From a virus, in IMG/VR virus record IMGVR_UViG_3300042731_006512, positions 126,001-190,000 of that record: DNA of 64,000 nucleotides; one strand, given 5' to 3'. Below, in pieces: positions 8,206 through 15,514 of the stretch. Position numbers and translations under genes: made by a program. The first letter of the stretch is position 1. Every line of letters begins with the position of its first letter. The notes under the pieces are model-generated. The model saw only the letters and a program-made list of their open reading frames with translations, searched no databases and was not told the DNA's origin.

Positions 8206-8601
8206 ATGCCAATCGCTTATAAAGTGGTCAAGCAACTCGGAAACAACTACTATTCTCGCAGTATATCATCAGTTAATGACTTAGGGGCAACATTATATGA
8301 GGTTGGTGTGCCTGCTTATCCAAATGAAAACACAGGACCACTCACAGTATTTGATAAAAAATCTCAAGCAGAAGACTGGATAAAAGAATGGGTAGGTACA
8401 GGTGTAGATACAGCTAGCGCTACGGCAAGAGAACATTATGAGATATTTAGATGCGAATATGAACCAGCAGATGAAGAGTATTTGTATGTTATTTCAACCG
8501 ACGCGCCAAACAGAGGATATACAACACACATATCTAAATGTCCAGTAGGAACTATTCTTGCAAGCTCGGTTACTTTATTAAATACTGTAAGGTGGAGTTA
8601 A
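8206..8601 (+). CDS. Hypothetical protein (131 aa)
   Basis: A 131-residue protein, two bases after the preceding stop. It begins AYKVVKQLGNNYYSRSISS and later has a segment with alternating hydrophobics typical of a small alpha/beta fold (TVFDKKSQAEDWIKEW, EIFRCEYEP). Resembles the general style of phage proteins that carry a WGR- or DUF-like small domain, but I cannot name the family. Last gene before an intergenic promoter at 8617. Confidence 0.5.
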   Translation: MPIAYKVVKQLGNNYYSRSISSVNDLGATLYEVGVPAYPNENTGPLTVFDKKSQAEDWIKEWVGTGVDTASATAREHYEIFRCEYEPADEEYLYVISTDAPNRGYTTHISKCPVGTILASSVTLLNTVRWS

Positions 8602-8616
8602 AACTAAATAAACAAC

Positions 8617-8646
8617 TTGACTTAACTTCTTCTTCTATGAAATAAT
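8617..8646 (+). promoter_or_regulatory. Promoter, sigma70-type with extended -10
   Basis: TTGACT at 8617-8622 (5 of 6 to consensus), an 18-base spacer, then AATAAT at 8641-8646 (5 of 6) preceded by TG at 8638-8639, an extended -10. Transcription should start near 8653. It lies in the 96-base gap between 8601 and the GTG at 8698 and would drive the array that includes recA. Confidence 0.6.
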
Positions 8647-8654
8647 AGAAACTT

Positions 8655-8679
8655 AAACTCCAGCAATATTGCTGAGTTT
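8655..8679 (+). promoter_or_regulatory. 5'-terminal mRNA hairpin
   Basis: AAACT (8655-8659) and AGTTT (8675-8679) flank the perfect 14-base palindrome CAGCAATATTGCTG (8661-8674), with one bulged C at 8660. The predicted RNA would carry this about 10-bp stem within a few bases of its 5' end, followed by the GAGGAGCTAAGGAG ribosome site. Such 5' stems often protect phage mRNA; alternatively the DNA palindrome is an operator just downstream of the promoter. Confidence 0.5.
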
Positions 8680-8697
8680 GAGGAGCTAAGGAGTTAA

Positions 8698-9024
8698 GTG
8701 AATGAAAGATATGAGCTAAACGAAGAGTATACTTTAAACTACGAAGAATGTTGCTTTTTACTTCTCAAAGTAGTAGAACAAGCTATTAGAGATTACTGCC
8801 TGTTACAATATTCTAATCTACCATATAAAGACTTCTACTGGCAAACAGCAAGAGACTTTCTTTTTGAAGATGATTATTTCATAGATTGGGGAAGTTTAAA
8901 GCTGTGCCTTGGAAATATTTGTGAGATACTCTGTTGCTCAGAAAAGAGCTTTCTGAATATAGATTGGGTAAGACGTAAGGCGCAAGAAAGATATAAAAGA
9001 GAGAAAGCAAGGAGAAATAAATGA
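8698..9024 (+). CDS. Hypothetical protein (108 aa)
   Basis: Starts at GTG 8698, four bases after the AAGGAG at 8688-8693. The 108-residue product is helical and rich in Tyr, Cys and Trp (YEECCFLLLKVVEQAIRDYC; KLCLGNICEILCCSEKSF) and ends in a basic tail (RYKREKARRNK), suggesting a nucleic-acid-associated protein. First gene after the promoter at 8617; overlaps the next by four bases. Confidence 0.55.
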   Translation: MNERYELNEEYTLNYEECCFLLLKVVEQAIRDYCLLQYSNLPYKDFYWQTARDFLFEDDYFIDWGSLKLCLGNICEILCCSEKSFLNIDWVRRKAQERYKREKARRNK

Positions 9025-9374
9025 AAATAATAACAGCTTCAGAAGCAAGAGCGAAAAGTTACAAATGGATAAGCCTTTCACTCGAGAAAATATTTGAAGA
9101 AATAGATAGAACAGGTCCAGCAATAGGCTTTGCTGGATTTTCCTTAAGGGATTACGAATGTTTTAACCCAGATATTATTTGTCGGATATTAGAAAATCTT
9201 GGGTATACAGTTGCTTGGAGACAGCGAAAAACGGAAGAATATAAAGGGGGACGAGAAATAGTTTTTAATGTTAGTTGGTCTGAACCAAGCGAAGGATTTC
9301 TTTCTAGTGACAAGACTTCGTGGAATCACGCACGAGAACTTCTACCAGAAGAGGAGAAAAATAAGGATGAATGA
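9021..9374 (+). CDS. Hypothetical protein (117 aa)
   Basis: Starts in an ATGA overlap. The 117-residue product has an alternating helix/strand pattern with KIITASEARAKSYK at the N-terminus, a phrase common at the start of small phage proteins that I cannot assign to a function. It contains ENLGYTVAWRQRKTE and ends in an acidic/basic tail. Overlaps the next gene by eight bases. Confidence 0.5.
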   Translation: MKIITASEARAKSYKWISLSLEKIFEEIDRTGPAIGFAGFSLRDYECFNPDIICRILENLGYTVAWRQRKTEEYKGGREIVFNVSWSEPSEGFLSSDKTSWNHARELLPEEEKNKDE

Positions 9375-9627
9375 TAACGCTTGGATTATCAATGAAGATG
9401 CTTGGTGCGAGCACTGTGGAAAGCTAGAACAGTATGATTTAACTTTCTGGGATGGGTGTTCTTGTTGGTGTGAAGATTGCGCTTGTGCCAACGGAGAAAA
9501 ACCACCTTCTAAAAGAAAGAAACAGAGTTCGTTAAGAGTCGAAATAAGACAGTTTAAAGCTAGATTGGAACAGCTCAAATCAGAGTTATCTAATGATATT
9601 CCAGCCAATACAAAAAGGTTAGTTTAA
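9367..9627 (+). CDS. Cysteine-rich zinc-binding protein
   Basis: I place the start at ATG 9367, behind AAGAGGAGAAAAATAAGG. The 86-residue product has CEHCGK near residue 13 and CSCWCEDCAC about 20 residues on, followed by a Lys/Arg-rich helix (RKKQSSLRVEIRQFKARL) that is probably a coiled coil. A zinc finger joined to a basic helix suggests nucleic-acid binding. Overlaps the next start (TAATG). Confidence 0.6.
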   Translation: MNDNAWIINEDAWCEHCGKLEQYDLTFWDGCSCWCEDCACANGEKPPSKRKKQSSLRVEIRQFKARLEQLKSELSNDIPANTKRLV

Positions 9628-9794
9628 TGGACAAAAAACCAGCTCTATACATCGATGACTTGAACGGAGATACACTATTAGTCGGAGAAAACTATCCAAA
9701 ATCTTTTGAAATCTGGATAAGTCCTTCGGTTTGGGCACGACAAGAAATAAAAAAGTCCTATGGCTCTAAGAAAAAGAAAACGGAGAAACAATAA
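9627..9794 (+). CDS. Small basic-tailed protein (55 aa)
   Basis: Starts in a TAATG overlap and stops with TAA at 9792-9794. The product begins with an acidic strand-like section (ALYIDDLNGDTLLVGE) and ends in a run of lysines (KKSYGSKKKKTEKQ). It fills the gap between its neighbours exactly, two bases before the next ATG, which supports it being a gene. Function unknown. Confidence 0.5.
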   Translation: MDKKPALYIDDLNGDTLLVGENYPKSFEIWISPSVWARQEIKKSYGSKKKKTEKQ

Positions 9795-9796
9795 AA

Positions 9797-10045
9797 ATGA
9801 GTTATTTAGAACTTAGTTGGAAAACATCATCAGACATACCAGAACATTGGGATGAGGATAAAATCAGCACAGCGCTTGTTACAGTTGATAATGCAGACAA
9901 CCTACTCGATATAATACAAGGTGTATCCGAAGCAGCAAACAAACTCATCCATCAGCTCACAATAACAGCTAAAGCTTGCGGAGTACAGGCCACTATTGCT
10001 TGTGTAGGTATTGTTGATGAAGAGACTAAAACGGAGAATCAATAA
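9797..10045 (+). CDS. Hypothetical protein (82 aa)
   Basis: An 82-residue protein behind CGGAGAAACAATAAA. It contains a long helix (NLLDIIQGVSEAANKLIHQL) and a short hydrophobic strand (VQATIACVGIVDE). Immediately upstream of recA; the recA ribosome site overlaps its last codons. No family recognised. Confidence 0.5.
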   Translation: MSYLELSWKTSSDIPEHWDEDKISTALVTVDNADNLLDIIQGVSEAANKLIHQLTITAKACGVQATIACVGIVDEETKTENQ

Positions 10046-10052
10046 TAAATCA

Positions 10053-11030
10053 ATGGCAAAAGAAGAAAAAACAGAACCAACTAAAAAAGAAAAGTTAGAC
10101 GAGCTAATCAAGCAAGTTAATAGAGACTATGGCATAGGGACTGTAGTTACTAACGAGACTCTGCCCGAAGTAAAAAAGTTTAGTAGCGGTAGTTACTCCC
10201 TCGACCGAGCACTAGGAGGAGGATGGGCAAGAGGCCGGATGATAGAGGTTGTTGGAAATGAATCCGCAGGAAAAAGCAGTGTAGCATTACATGCTGTAGC
10301 AGAAATACAAAGATTAGGTGGCATAGCAGCTTATATCGACAGTGAAATGGCTCTTGACCCTATCTACGCTAAAGCGCTAGATGTAAATATGGATACTCTT
10401 CTTATAGCTCAACCATTTTGTGCTGAACATAGCTTAGATATTACCGACCAGTTTGCAAGTAGTGGTCTAATAGACTTAGTAGTAGTAGACAGTGTAGCTG
10501 CTCTTGTACCAAAAGCAGAGTTAGAAGGTGATGTTGGCGATGCTTACATCGGTCTACAAGCACGTATTATGTCTCAAGCAATGAGAATGCTTACTGGTCC
10601 CGCTGCAAGAAATGGCACAACTATTATGTTTATTAATCAACTGAGAGATAAGATAAATATGTGGGGAACTGGAGGGAAACAAGCGACAGGCGGAAATAGT
10701 TTGAAATACTATGCTTCTCAAAGAGTAGAGTTATATCGACCTAATAAACCGATAGAGAAGAACGGCGAGCCTATTGGTATTCAAGTAGAAGCAAAGGTAA
10801 TAAAAAATAAAGTAGCTCCTCCGTTTCGAACTGCCTCTCTAATGATTAAGTGGGGCAAGGGCATTGATAAATACACCGATGTATTAAGAGTTGCTATAGA
10901 AAAAGATATCATTATTAAAGGTGGTGCCTGGTTTACCTATGGAGACATAAAAATACAAGGTGAAGACAGTATGGCTGAATACATAAAAGAAAATAATCTA
11001 TATGAAGAGTTAGTGGAGAAGTTGAAGTGA
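10053..11030 (+). CDS. recA: RecA recombinase
   Basis: A 325-residue RecA, slightly shorter than bacterial RecA (about 350). Start chosen at ATG 10053 behind ACGGAGAATC; an upstream in-frame ATG at 10011 would add a non-homologous basic stretch. Walker A is GNESAGKS (68-75), Walker B LVVVDSVAAL, the L1/L2 region includes INQLRDKI and GTGGKQATGGNSLKYYAS, all diagnostic. It forms filaments on single-stranded DNA and drives strand exchange; in the phage it serves recombination-dependent replication or repair. The C-terminal domain after WFTYGDIKIQGED is short. Overlaps the next gene by four bases. Confidence 0.97.
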   Translation: MAKEEKTEPTKKEKLDELIKQVNRDYGIGTVVTNETLPEVKKFSSGSYSLDRALGGGWARGRMIEVVGNESAGKSSVALHAVAEIQRLGGIAAYIDSEMALDPIYAKALDVNMDTLLIAQPFCAEHSLDITDQFASSGLIDLVVVDSVAALVPKAELEGDVGDAYIGLQARIMSQAMRMLTGPAARNGTTIMFINQLRDKINMWGTGGKQATGGNSLKYYASQRVELYRPNKPIEKNGEPIGIQVEAKVIKNKVAPPFRTASLMIKWGKGIDKYTDVLRVAIEKDIIIKGGAWFTYGDIKIQGEDSMAEYIKENNLYEELVEKLK

Positions 11031-11263
11031 AAGTAGTATACAGATTTGAAGTAGCTTATCCAGGTTGGGAGTGTGATAGTTACTGTGCTATTTTAGAGGA
11101 CAAAGATGGAGTTAGATATATGACACAAAGAGCTATGGAAAAGAGTAAATATTATCTTGGAAGTATAAATAAAGAAACAGCAATAAATATTTTAGAAGAA
11201 AGAATAGAAGATTATAAAAGACTTACAAAAGAGGCTGAGAAGGCCATAGAAGAGTTAAAATGA
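11027..11263 (+). CDS. Hypothetical protein (78 aa)
   Basis: Starts with ATGA-type overlap (GTG AAG at 11027) with recA. A strand-rich N-terminal half (VVYRFEVAYPGWE) is followed by a long charged helix (AINILEERIEDYKRLTKEAE) likely to be coiled coil. Function unknown; co-translated with recA. Confidence 0.5.
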   Translation: MKVVYRFEVAYPGWECDSYCAILEDKDGVRYMTQRAMEKSKYYLGSINKETAINILEERIEDYKRLTKEAEKAIEELK

Positions 11264-11967
11264 TTGAAATACCCTTAACCCATCCTTTCCCAAATGGTTC
11301 AGAAGGTAACAAGATTCATCCAGACGGCCAAAAATTTATAGATTTGTTTAATGAGATGGGTAAATTACAGGAACAAGGGAAATGTATTTATATTAAAATA
11401 TTGACAGGAGACAGAAAGGGGTCTATCGCTAAATTTGTAACTGATACAGAAAACTATAAAAACAACAAATATTTAACTGTAAAATGTTCTTACTCTGGAG
11501 TAGATTATTCAGGCTTGGAATACTCTACGAAAAAGATACATTATAATACTGAAGGCACTCATGGGTATTTTATTTGGGACGGTAGAAGAAATAAAATTCA
11601 AGCTGATTTATGGGCGACGTTTGAGGGAAGCGAAAAATATGCTTGGTTAAAAGATTACAATGGACCAACTATTTATCGGCTTTTTGACAAAAAGAAACAC
11701 ATAAAGAAAAGACTAAAATCTATCCCACAAAAAGATATAAACGGCGAAGTGTTAAAAATAGGTGATGAAGTCCTATATTGTAATATAAGGTATGGATGTG
11801 GAACTGTGTTATGCAAAGGAACTATTAAAGATTTTAAAGGGAAAACTCGTAAAGACTATTCTGATAAACAGAGAACATCTATATATACAATAGTTCTGAA
11901 TGAAGATGGAAAGACTGAGAGCAAGATAGAAAACTCACATTTGATGATTAAAAAATGGAGAAACTGA
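11260..11967 (+). CDS. Hypothetical protein (235 aa)
   Basis: A 235-residue basic protein starting in an ATGA overlap. It contains two phrases typical of small SH3-like or KOW-type beta barrels: KILTGDRKGSIAKFVTD near residue 45 and KIGDEVLYCNIRYGCGTVLC near residue 165. Such barrels often bind nucleic acid or protein. No named family recognised. Confidence 0.55.
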   Translation: MIEIPLTHPFPNGSEGNKIHPDGQKFIDLFNEMGKLQEQGKCIYIKILTGDRKGSIAKFVTDTENYKNNKYLTVKCSYSGVDYSGLEYSTKKIHYNTEGTHGYFIWDGRRNKIQADLWATFEGSEKYAWLKDYNGPTIYRLFDKKKHIKKRLKSIPQKDINGEVLKIGDEVLYCNIRYGCGTVLCKGTIKDFKGKTRKDYSDKQRTSIYTIVLNEDGKTESKIENSHLMIKKWRN

Positions 11968-11968
11968 A

Positions 11969-12181
11969 ATGATTATAGGAACTTGCGATGCATCACAACA
12001 CAGAAACATACGGCCAGTATACGAAAGTGTTCTTAGTATTAAACCTGATAGGTATGAAGCTGGGAGAGAAATAAGTTTAACAGTTCATATGGATATAGTA
12101 TATACCAAAGAGGATAATGAAATAATCAGAGAACTAATACAAGTCCTTGATAAAATAAGGGCTAAAATACCAAAGGAATAG
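11969..12181 (+). CDS. Hypothetical protein (70 aa)
   Basis: A 70-residue protein beginning MIIGTCDASQHRNIRP, with a strand-rich middle and an amphipathic C-terminal helix (EIIRELIQVLDKIRAKI). Starts one base after the preceding stop. No family recognised. Confidence 0.45.
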   Translation: MIIGTCDASQHRNIRPVYESVLSIKPDRYEAGREISLTVHMDIVYTKEDNEIIRELIQVLDKIRAKIPKE

Positions 12182-12185
12182 CAAA

Positions 12186-12389
12186 ATGAGCAGCAGAAAA
12201 TGTATAGTAATATCGTATGAGTTTCTTGAAGATTTACTTGGTATTACGCGCGAAGAAGGAAAAATACTTTCGGTTGAAGGAAATGCTTCGTGTCATTCTT
12301 TGAAAGTGTTCTATGAGAGTCCTGGTCGACCTGAAAGTTTTCAAGACTCAGAAGCATGGATTACCCAAAGCTTAAGGACACTCAGATGA
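12186..12389 (+). CDS. Hypothetical protein (67 aa)
   Basis: A 67-residue protein starting CIVISYEFLEDLLGI. An alternating hydrophobic pattern suggests a small alpha/beta domain. Overlaps the next gene by four bases (ATGA). Function unknown. Confidence 0.45.
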   Translation: MSSRKCIVISYEFLEDLLGITREEGKILSVEGNASCHSLKVFYESPGRPESFQDSEAWITQSLRTLR

Positions 12390-12751
12390 AAAGAGTTCCA
12401 ATAATAGTAGAGATCGTCAGATACGGCACTGTAAGGGTTATTACAGAAGACTCAAGAGCTGAGTTTAGTCTACAGAAAACTAGTTTTGAAGTCATAGATT
12501 TGCAGACACTTAATAGATATGCCTGGTATACAGAAGAGGGTTGTGGTCCTCTTTTTCTATGGCATAAGTTTGTTCCACCCAGCGTTACTGGTGAGCATAG
12601 CGAATACACTGCAACAGTTTATAATCTCCAAGAGCTACGATGGCCACTTTACGAGTTAGACCTAAGAGACAGAAGATTAAACACTGTTCTGTTTTTAGAC
12701 GAAGGGATAATAAATGAAAACCCATCATCTATTTCTGGAGTTAACAGATAA
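12386..12751 (+). CDS. Hypothetical protein (121 aa)
   Basis: The start is taken as ATG 12386 in the ATGA overlap rather than the upstream in-frame ATG at 12356. The 121-residue product is beta-rich at the N-terminus (RVPIIVEIVRYGTVRVITED) and has an aromatic-rich centre. Its 3' end overlaps the next gene by 38 bases. Not recognised. Confidence 0.45.
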   Translation: MKRVPIIVEIVRYGTVRVITEDSRAEFSLQKTSFEVIDLQTLNRYAWYTEEGCGPLFLWHKFVPPSVTGEHSEYTATVYNLQELRWPLYELDLRDRRLNTVLFLDEGIINENPSSISGVNR

Positions 12752-13394
12752 AGAGATAGTCAAGCTTGATGGCAGCAAAAATCTAAAAGTTCAAGAAGAA
12801 GTAAATAAGGCAAAGAAACGTATAAGACTTTCTAAGAAGTTATCTGAAGTACCTGAAAGTATAAACACCTTTATCACTGACTGTCTTTTTTATGCTCGAA
12901 AGAAGAAGATACTTAGATTTATATATAAAGACATTTCAAGTTGTAGGATATGCGGCAAAAAGGCTGGATATGCAAAGTATAAACGTGACGGGAAGTATCA
13001 TTGGAAAGGTGACCCGAACTACGACAAGCCATTAACTTTTGGTGGAGTAGAGCTAGCAGACGAGTTCGTTATTATAGAAAGGCAGGCTACTCTTGGATGC
13101 TGTGACAAGTGTTGGAAACAAATACGACCAATCCTTTGTTCAGAGCTTAAAGCCAACAAAATAAAGGCAGAAATACATAAAGGAATAACTGGAGAGGAAC
13201 CTCGATATAAGCGCCTTCGAGATAGAAAATGTTCAAAATGTGAATGGACAGGGCACGAAGGAGAAATGGGCAGAAGGCCAACTATAATGGGAAATGGAAG
13301 CTACCCTGCAATATGCCCTAAGTGTGGTGCTGGCGATAAATATTTTGATAAAACTATCAAGACTTTAGATAGTTGGAGTTTAGTGAAATGCTAA
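12714..13394 (+). CDS. Protein with several zinc ribbons
   Basis: A 226-residue basic protein with cysteine pairs CRICGKKAG, CCDKCWKQI, CSKCEWTGHEG and CPKCGAGDKY, enough for two zinc ribbons. The first 60 residues are a lysine-rich helix. Such arrangements usually bind RNA, DNA or a protein partner; nothing more specific is visible. Its start lies inside the previous gene (38-base overlap); its stop overlaps the next start. Confidence 0.6.
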   Translation: MKTHHLFLELTDKEIVKLDGSKNLKVQEEVNKAKKRIRLSKKLSEVPESINTFITDCLFYARKKKILRFIYKDISSCRICGKKAGYAKYKRDGKYHWKGDPNYDKPLTFGGVELADEFVIIERQATLGCCDKCWKQIRPILCSELKANKIKAEIHKGITGEEPRYKRLRDRKCSKCEWTGHEGEMGRRPTIMGNGSYPAICPKCGAGDKYFDKTIKTLDSWSLVKC

Positions 13395-13585
13395 CCTATA
13401 ACGAGTTTTCTTCTCTCGCGCGCGAGCTCGAAAAACATTTAGATAATGGAGATTTTCCTCAATCTTTAAGAATGAATATTACAGAACTACTTTTAGAATA
13501 TACCGACCTATCTACAGAAATAGATATATCCGAGCTTGAAGAAGAGTTTGACCTTGAAACTATAGGAAAAATAGAACTTGCATAA
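13388..13585 (+). CDS. Small acidic protein (65 aa)
   Basis: The start is taken as ATG 13388, overlapping the previous stop by seven bases. The 65-residue product is helical and strongly acidic toward the C-terminus (STEIDISELEEEFDLETIG). No motif recognised. Followed by an 84-base gap with a weak TTGAA-TTCAA inverted repeat around 13639-13654 and no clear promoter. Confidence 0.45.
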   Translation: MLTYNEFSSLARELEKHLDNGDFPQSLRMNITELLLEYTDLSTEIDISELEEEFDLETIGKIELA

Positions 13586-13669
13586 ATAGACAACAGGAAA
13601 TACAGCAGCAGTTAAATATTGATTTGATTAAAGATATTTGAACTTCTATTCAAACAAAAGGAGAAAAAG

Positions 13670-14002
13670 ATGAAAATATTTGCTATCATTGTAGCATTGG
13701 CTCTTATAGTTTTAGCAATAGTTTTTGGCCCAAATATCCATCAGCATTTTGGTCAAAGATATGCAGATGCAGACAGAAATATTCATCAAAGGAGCAAATC
13801 ATTTGTTTTTGGAGCAATAGAGCACATCCAACGCTTAAAGATTGAATACGACAAATCAATAAATCTAAAACACAAAGAATCTATTCGACAAATGGTTTTA
13901 CTTGAAGCATCTAATGTTGGCATAGAAAACCTACCACCACATCTACAGCAATGGATTTTAACTCTTCAAAATAAACAACCTCTAACTCTAGAAAGGAGAT
14001 AG
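13670..14002 (+). CDS. Single-pass membrane protein
   Basis: A 110-residue protein behind AAAGGAGAAAAAG. Residues 2-21 form one hydrophobic helix with a single Lys before it, giving either a signal anchor or a cleaved signal peptide; the rest is a charged helix that would lie in the periplasm or outside the cell. The topology resembles inner-membrane spanin subunits, but no lipoprotein partner is next to it, so this is only a possibility. Confidence 0.55.
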   Translation: MKIFAIIVALALIVLAIVFGPNIHQHFGQRYADADRNIHQRSKSFVFGAIEHIQRLKIEYDKSINLKHKESIRQMVLLEASNVGIENLPPHLQQWILTLQNKQPLTLERR

Positions 14003-14004
14003 TA

Positions 14005-14505
14005 ATGAGAAAACTTTTCACCTTGTTTATCGTAGTAGTATCCTCAATATTTTTAGCTGGCAATATGGATTGTGAAGGAGGCGCAGACGCACAACAACGC
14101 CAAAAGACTGAAGAAATGGCTCAAGAAGCCTACCGCCAAACAGGTTTACCTAACATTCGAAACTTTACAGAAAAGAAGTTTGCTAAAATGATTTATGAGT
14201 TGAGAGACTCAGAAATGACTACGTATTCCTATTTTATGGATATGAATGGTAGACTTCATTTTTTGTGTGAGTCTATTGGTTATGGTTTACCCTATTCCGT
14301 TCAATATGTAAATCCGGAACGGTATCACCTAAATGGTGCAACTCTACCACAGCCAGAACCAAATGGCCTATTTATGCCAGACAGCTTATCTGCTACGTGG
14401 GTCCTGTGTTCAGATAAAGAAGGAAATATTCGACCAGTGTATTCAGAGCCACCTTTGATTGTTTCGCCATTTCCGTTAAACTACGTTCGAGATATAAGAA
14501 AATAA
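14005..14505 (+). CDS. Secreted or lipid-anchored phage protein of unknown function
   Basis: A 166-residue protein with an N-terminal hydrophobic signal (KLFTLFIVVVSSIFLAGNM) followed by DCEGGADAQQ, so exported. The mature part begins EEMAQEAYRQTGLPNIRNFTEKK and contains PNGLFMPDSLSATWVLC and VSPFPLNYVRD; I have seen this pattern in many phage proteins of unknown function. Two bases downstream of the membrane protein gene, so the two probably act together at the envelope. Confidence 0.6.
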   Translation: MRKLFTLFIVVVSSIFLAGNMDCEGGADAQQRQKTEEMAQEAYRQTGLPNIRNFTEKKFAKMIYELRDSEMTTYSYFMDMNGRLHFLCESIGYGLPYSVQYVNPERYHLNGATLPQPEPNGLFMPDSLSATWVLCSDKEGNIRPVYSEPPLIVSPFPLNYVRDIRK

Positions 14506-14529
14506 AAACTATTTTAAAGGAGAAAATCA

Positions 14530-14955
14530 ATGAACTTATCACCAGAACTTCTTAGAGATTTATCTCAAGCATTTTATTCTTTTGGAGACGGTTTCTTCAG
14601 ACTAGGTGACATTGCTATGGGTTTAGCTGAAGGAAAAGAAGAGAGCACAGGTACATTTGTAAATCCAGTCGAAAATACAGCTACAGATGACAGTACAACT
14701 GGATGTATGTGTGAGTGTGAGACTTGCGCGACTACTTCAAGTTGCTGTACTGGAGACTACGAAACTGGAGTTGACTGGTCAGACGAGGAAAATGACGAAG
14801 AGCTTGAAGACGATGACTGGAATGAAGACGACAGCCAAAAAAGCATACGACGAATGTTTTACGTTGATTGGGACGACGAAGAAAGTAATGACGAAGAAGA
14901 CGATGAATACTTAGAGGACGTAGACGCTGAGTTCGATGAAGACTGGGAAGTCTGA
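14530..14955 (+). CDS. Highly acidic protein with cysteine cluster
   Basis: A 141-residue protein behind AAAGGAGAAAATCA. The N-terminal 35 residues form an amphipathic helix, the middle has the cluster CMCECETCATTSSCC, and the last 65 residues are mainly Asp and Glu. Extreme acidity suggests a DNA mimic or a partner of a basic protein; the cysteines may bind metal. This is inference. It overlaps the next ATG by one base. Confidence 0.5.
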   Translation: MNLSPELLRDLSQAFYSFGDGFFRLGDIAMGLAEGKEESTGTFVNPVENTATDDSTTGCMCECETCATTSSCCTGDYETGVDWSDEENDEELEDDDWNEDDSQKSIRRMFYVDWDDEESNDEEDDEYLEDVDAEFDEDWEV

Positions 14956-15320
14956 TGTCTATATCTATTGTTCTGGGCTTAATAATAGTTGCCGCTATTA
15001 TAGGGCTAGATATATTCTTTGCTATAGATAAGGTTTCAGGCAATACTTGGTCAGAAATAATACGACACTTTGCTAAATCTACACCTATAGTTCCTTGGAT
15101 TTGTGGTGTATTGTCTGGTCATTTTTTCTGGCCAGCGGCGCTGGGAAAATATATTCCACTTTTAGGACAACCAAGTTCTATTGCTTTGTTGATATGGATT
15201 GGATGCATACTTGGTATTATAGGTCTAGGATTAACTAAGTCTGGAATAATGTTTCCTTTATGGTTAGCATTTATTATTGGCGGCGCAGGAGGGATATTCC
15301 TGTGGCCAGTGGGGAAGTAG
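14955..15320 (+). CDS. Four-helix membrane protein
   Basis: A 121-residue hydrophobic protein with about four membrane segments (residues 3-22, 43-62, 73-93, 97-116) and few charged residues. Small polytopic proteins of this sort in phages include holins and superinfection-exclusion factors; I see nothing that decides. It follows the acidic protein with a one-base overlap. Confidence 0.55.
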   Translation: MSISIVLGLIIVAAIIGLDIFFAIDKVSGNTWSEIIRHFAKSTPIVPWICGVLSGHFFWPAALGKYIPLLGQPSSIALLIWIGCILGIIGLGLTKSGIMFPLWLAFIIGGAGGIFLWPVGK

Positions 15321-15322
15321 AA

Positions 15323-15514
15323 ATGATAAAAGAAGGACAGTGTCCCGCTTGTAAAGAGTTCTATATAGCAGAAGAAAATGAAGATTTATGTCCAGAATGT
15401 TATGAAGCAATGACTGAAAATACAACCTGTCTTCTACTCGGACCTGGTGATAGAGCGACAGTTTTTAGGAGTGATGGAAGTATTGAATACTATAGACATA
15501 TAAACAGAAAATGA
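15323..15514 (+). CDS. Small zinc ribbon protein (63 aa)
   Basis: The start is taken as ATG 15323, just after the membrane protein gene. The product has the classic ribbon CPACKEFYIAEENEDLCPEC (CxxC, 14 residues, CxxC) at residues 9-28. Zinc ribbons of this size commonly contact nucleic acid or RNA polymerase. Overlaps the AAA+ gene by four bases. Confidence 0.6.
   Translation: MIKEGQCPACKEFYIAEENEDLCPECYEAMTENTTCLLLGPGDRATVFRSDGSIEYYRHINRK

Noticed and set aside
14732-15043. 103-codon minus-strand frame rich in Arg, Leu and His
   Set aside because: It is the mirror image of the Asp/Glu-rich tail of the 14530 gene; low-complexity acidic coding always yields such antisense frames.
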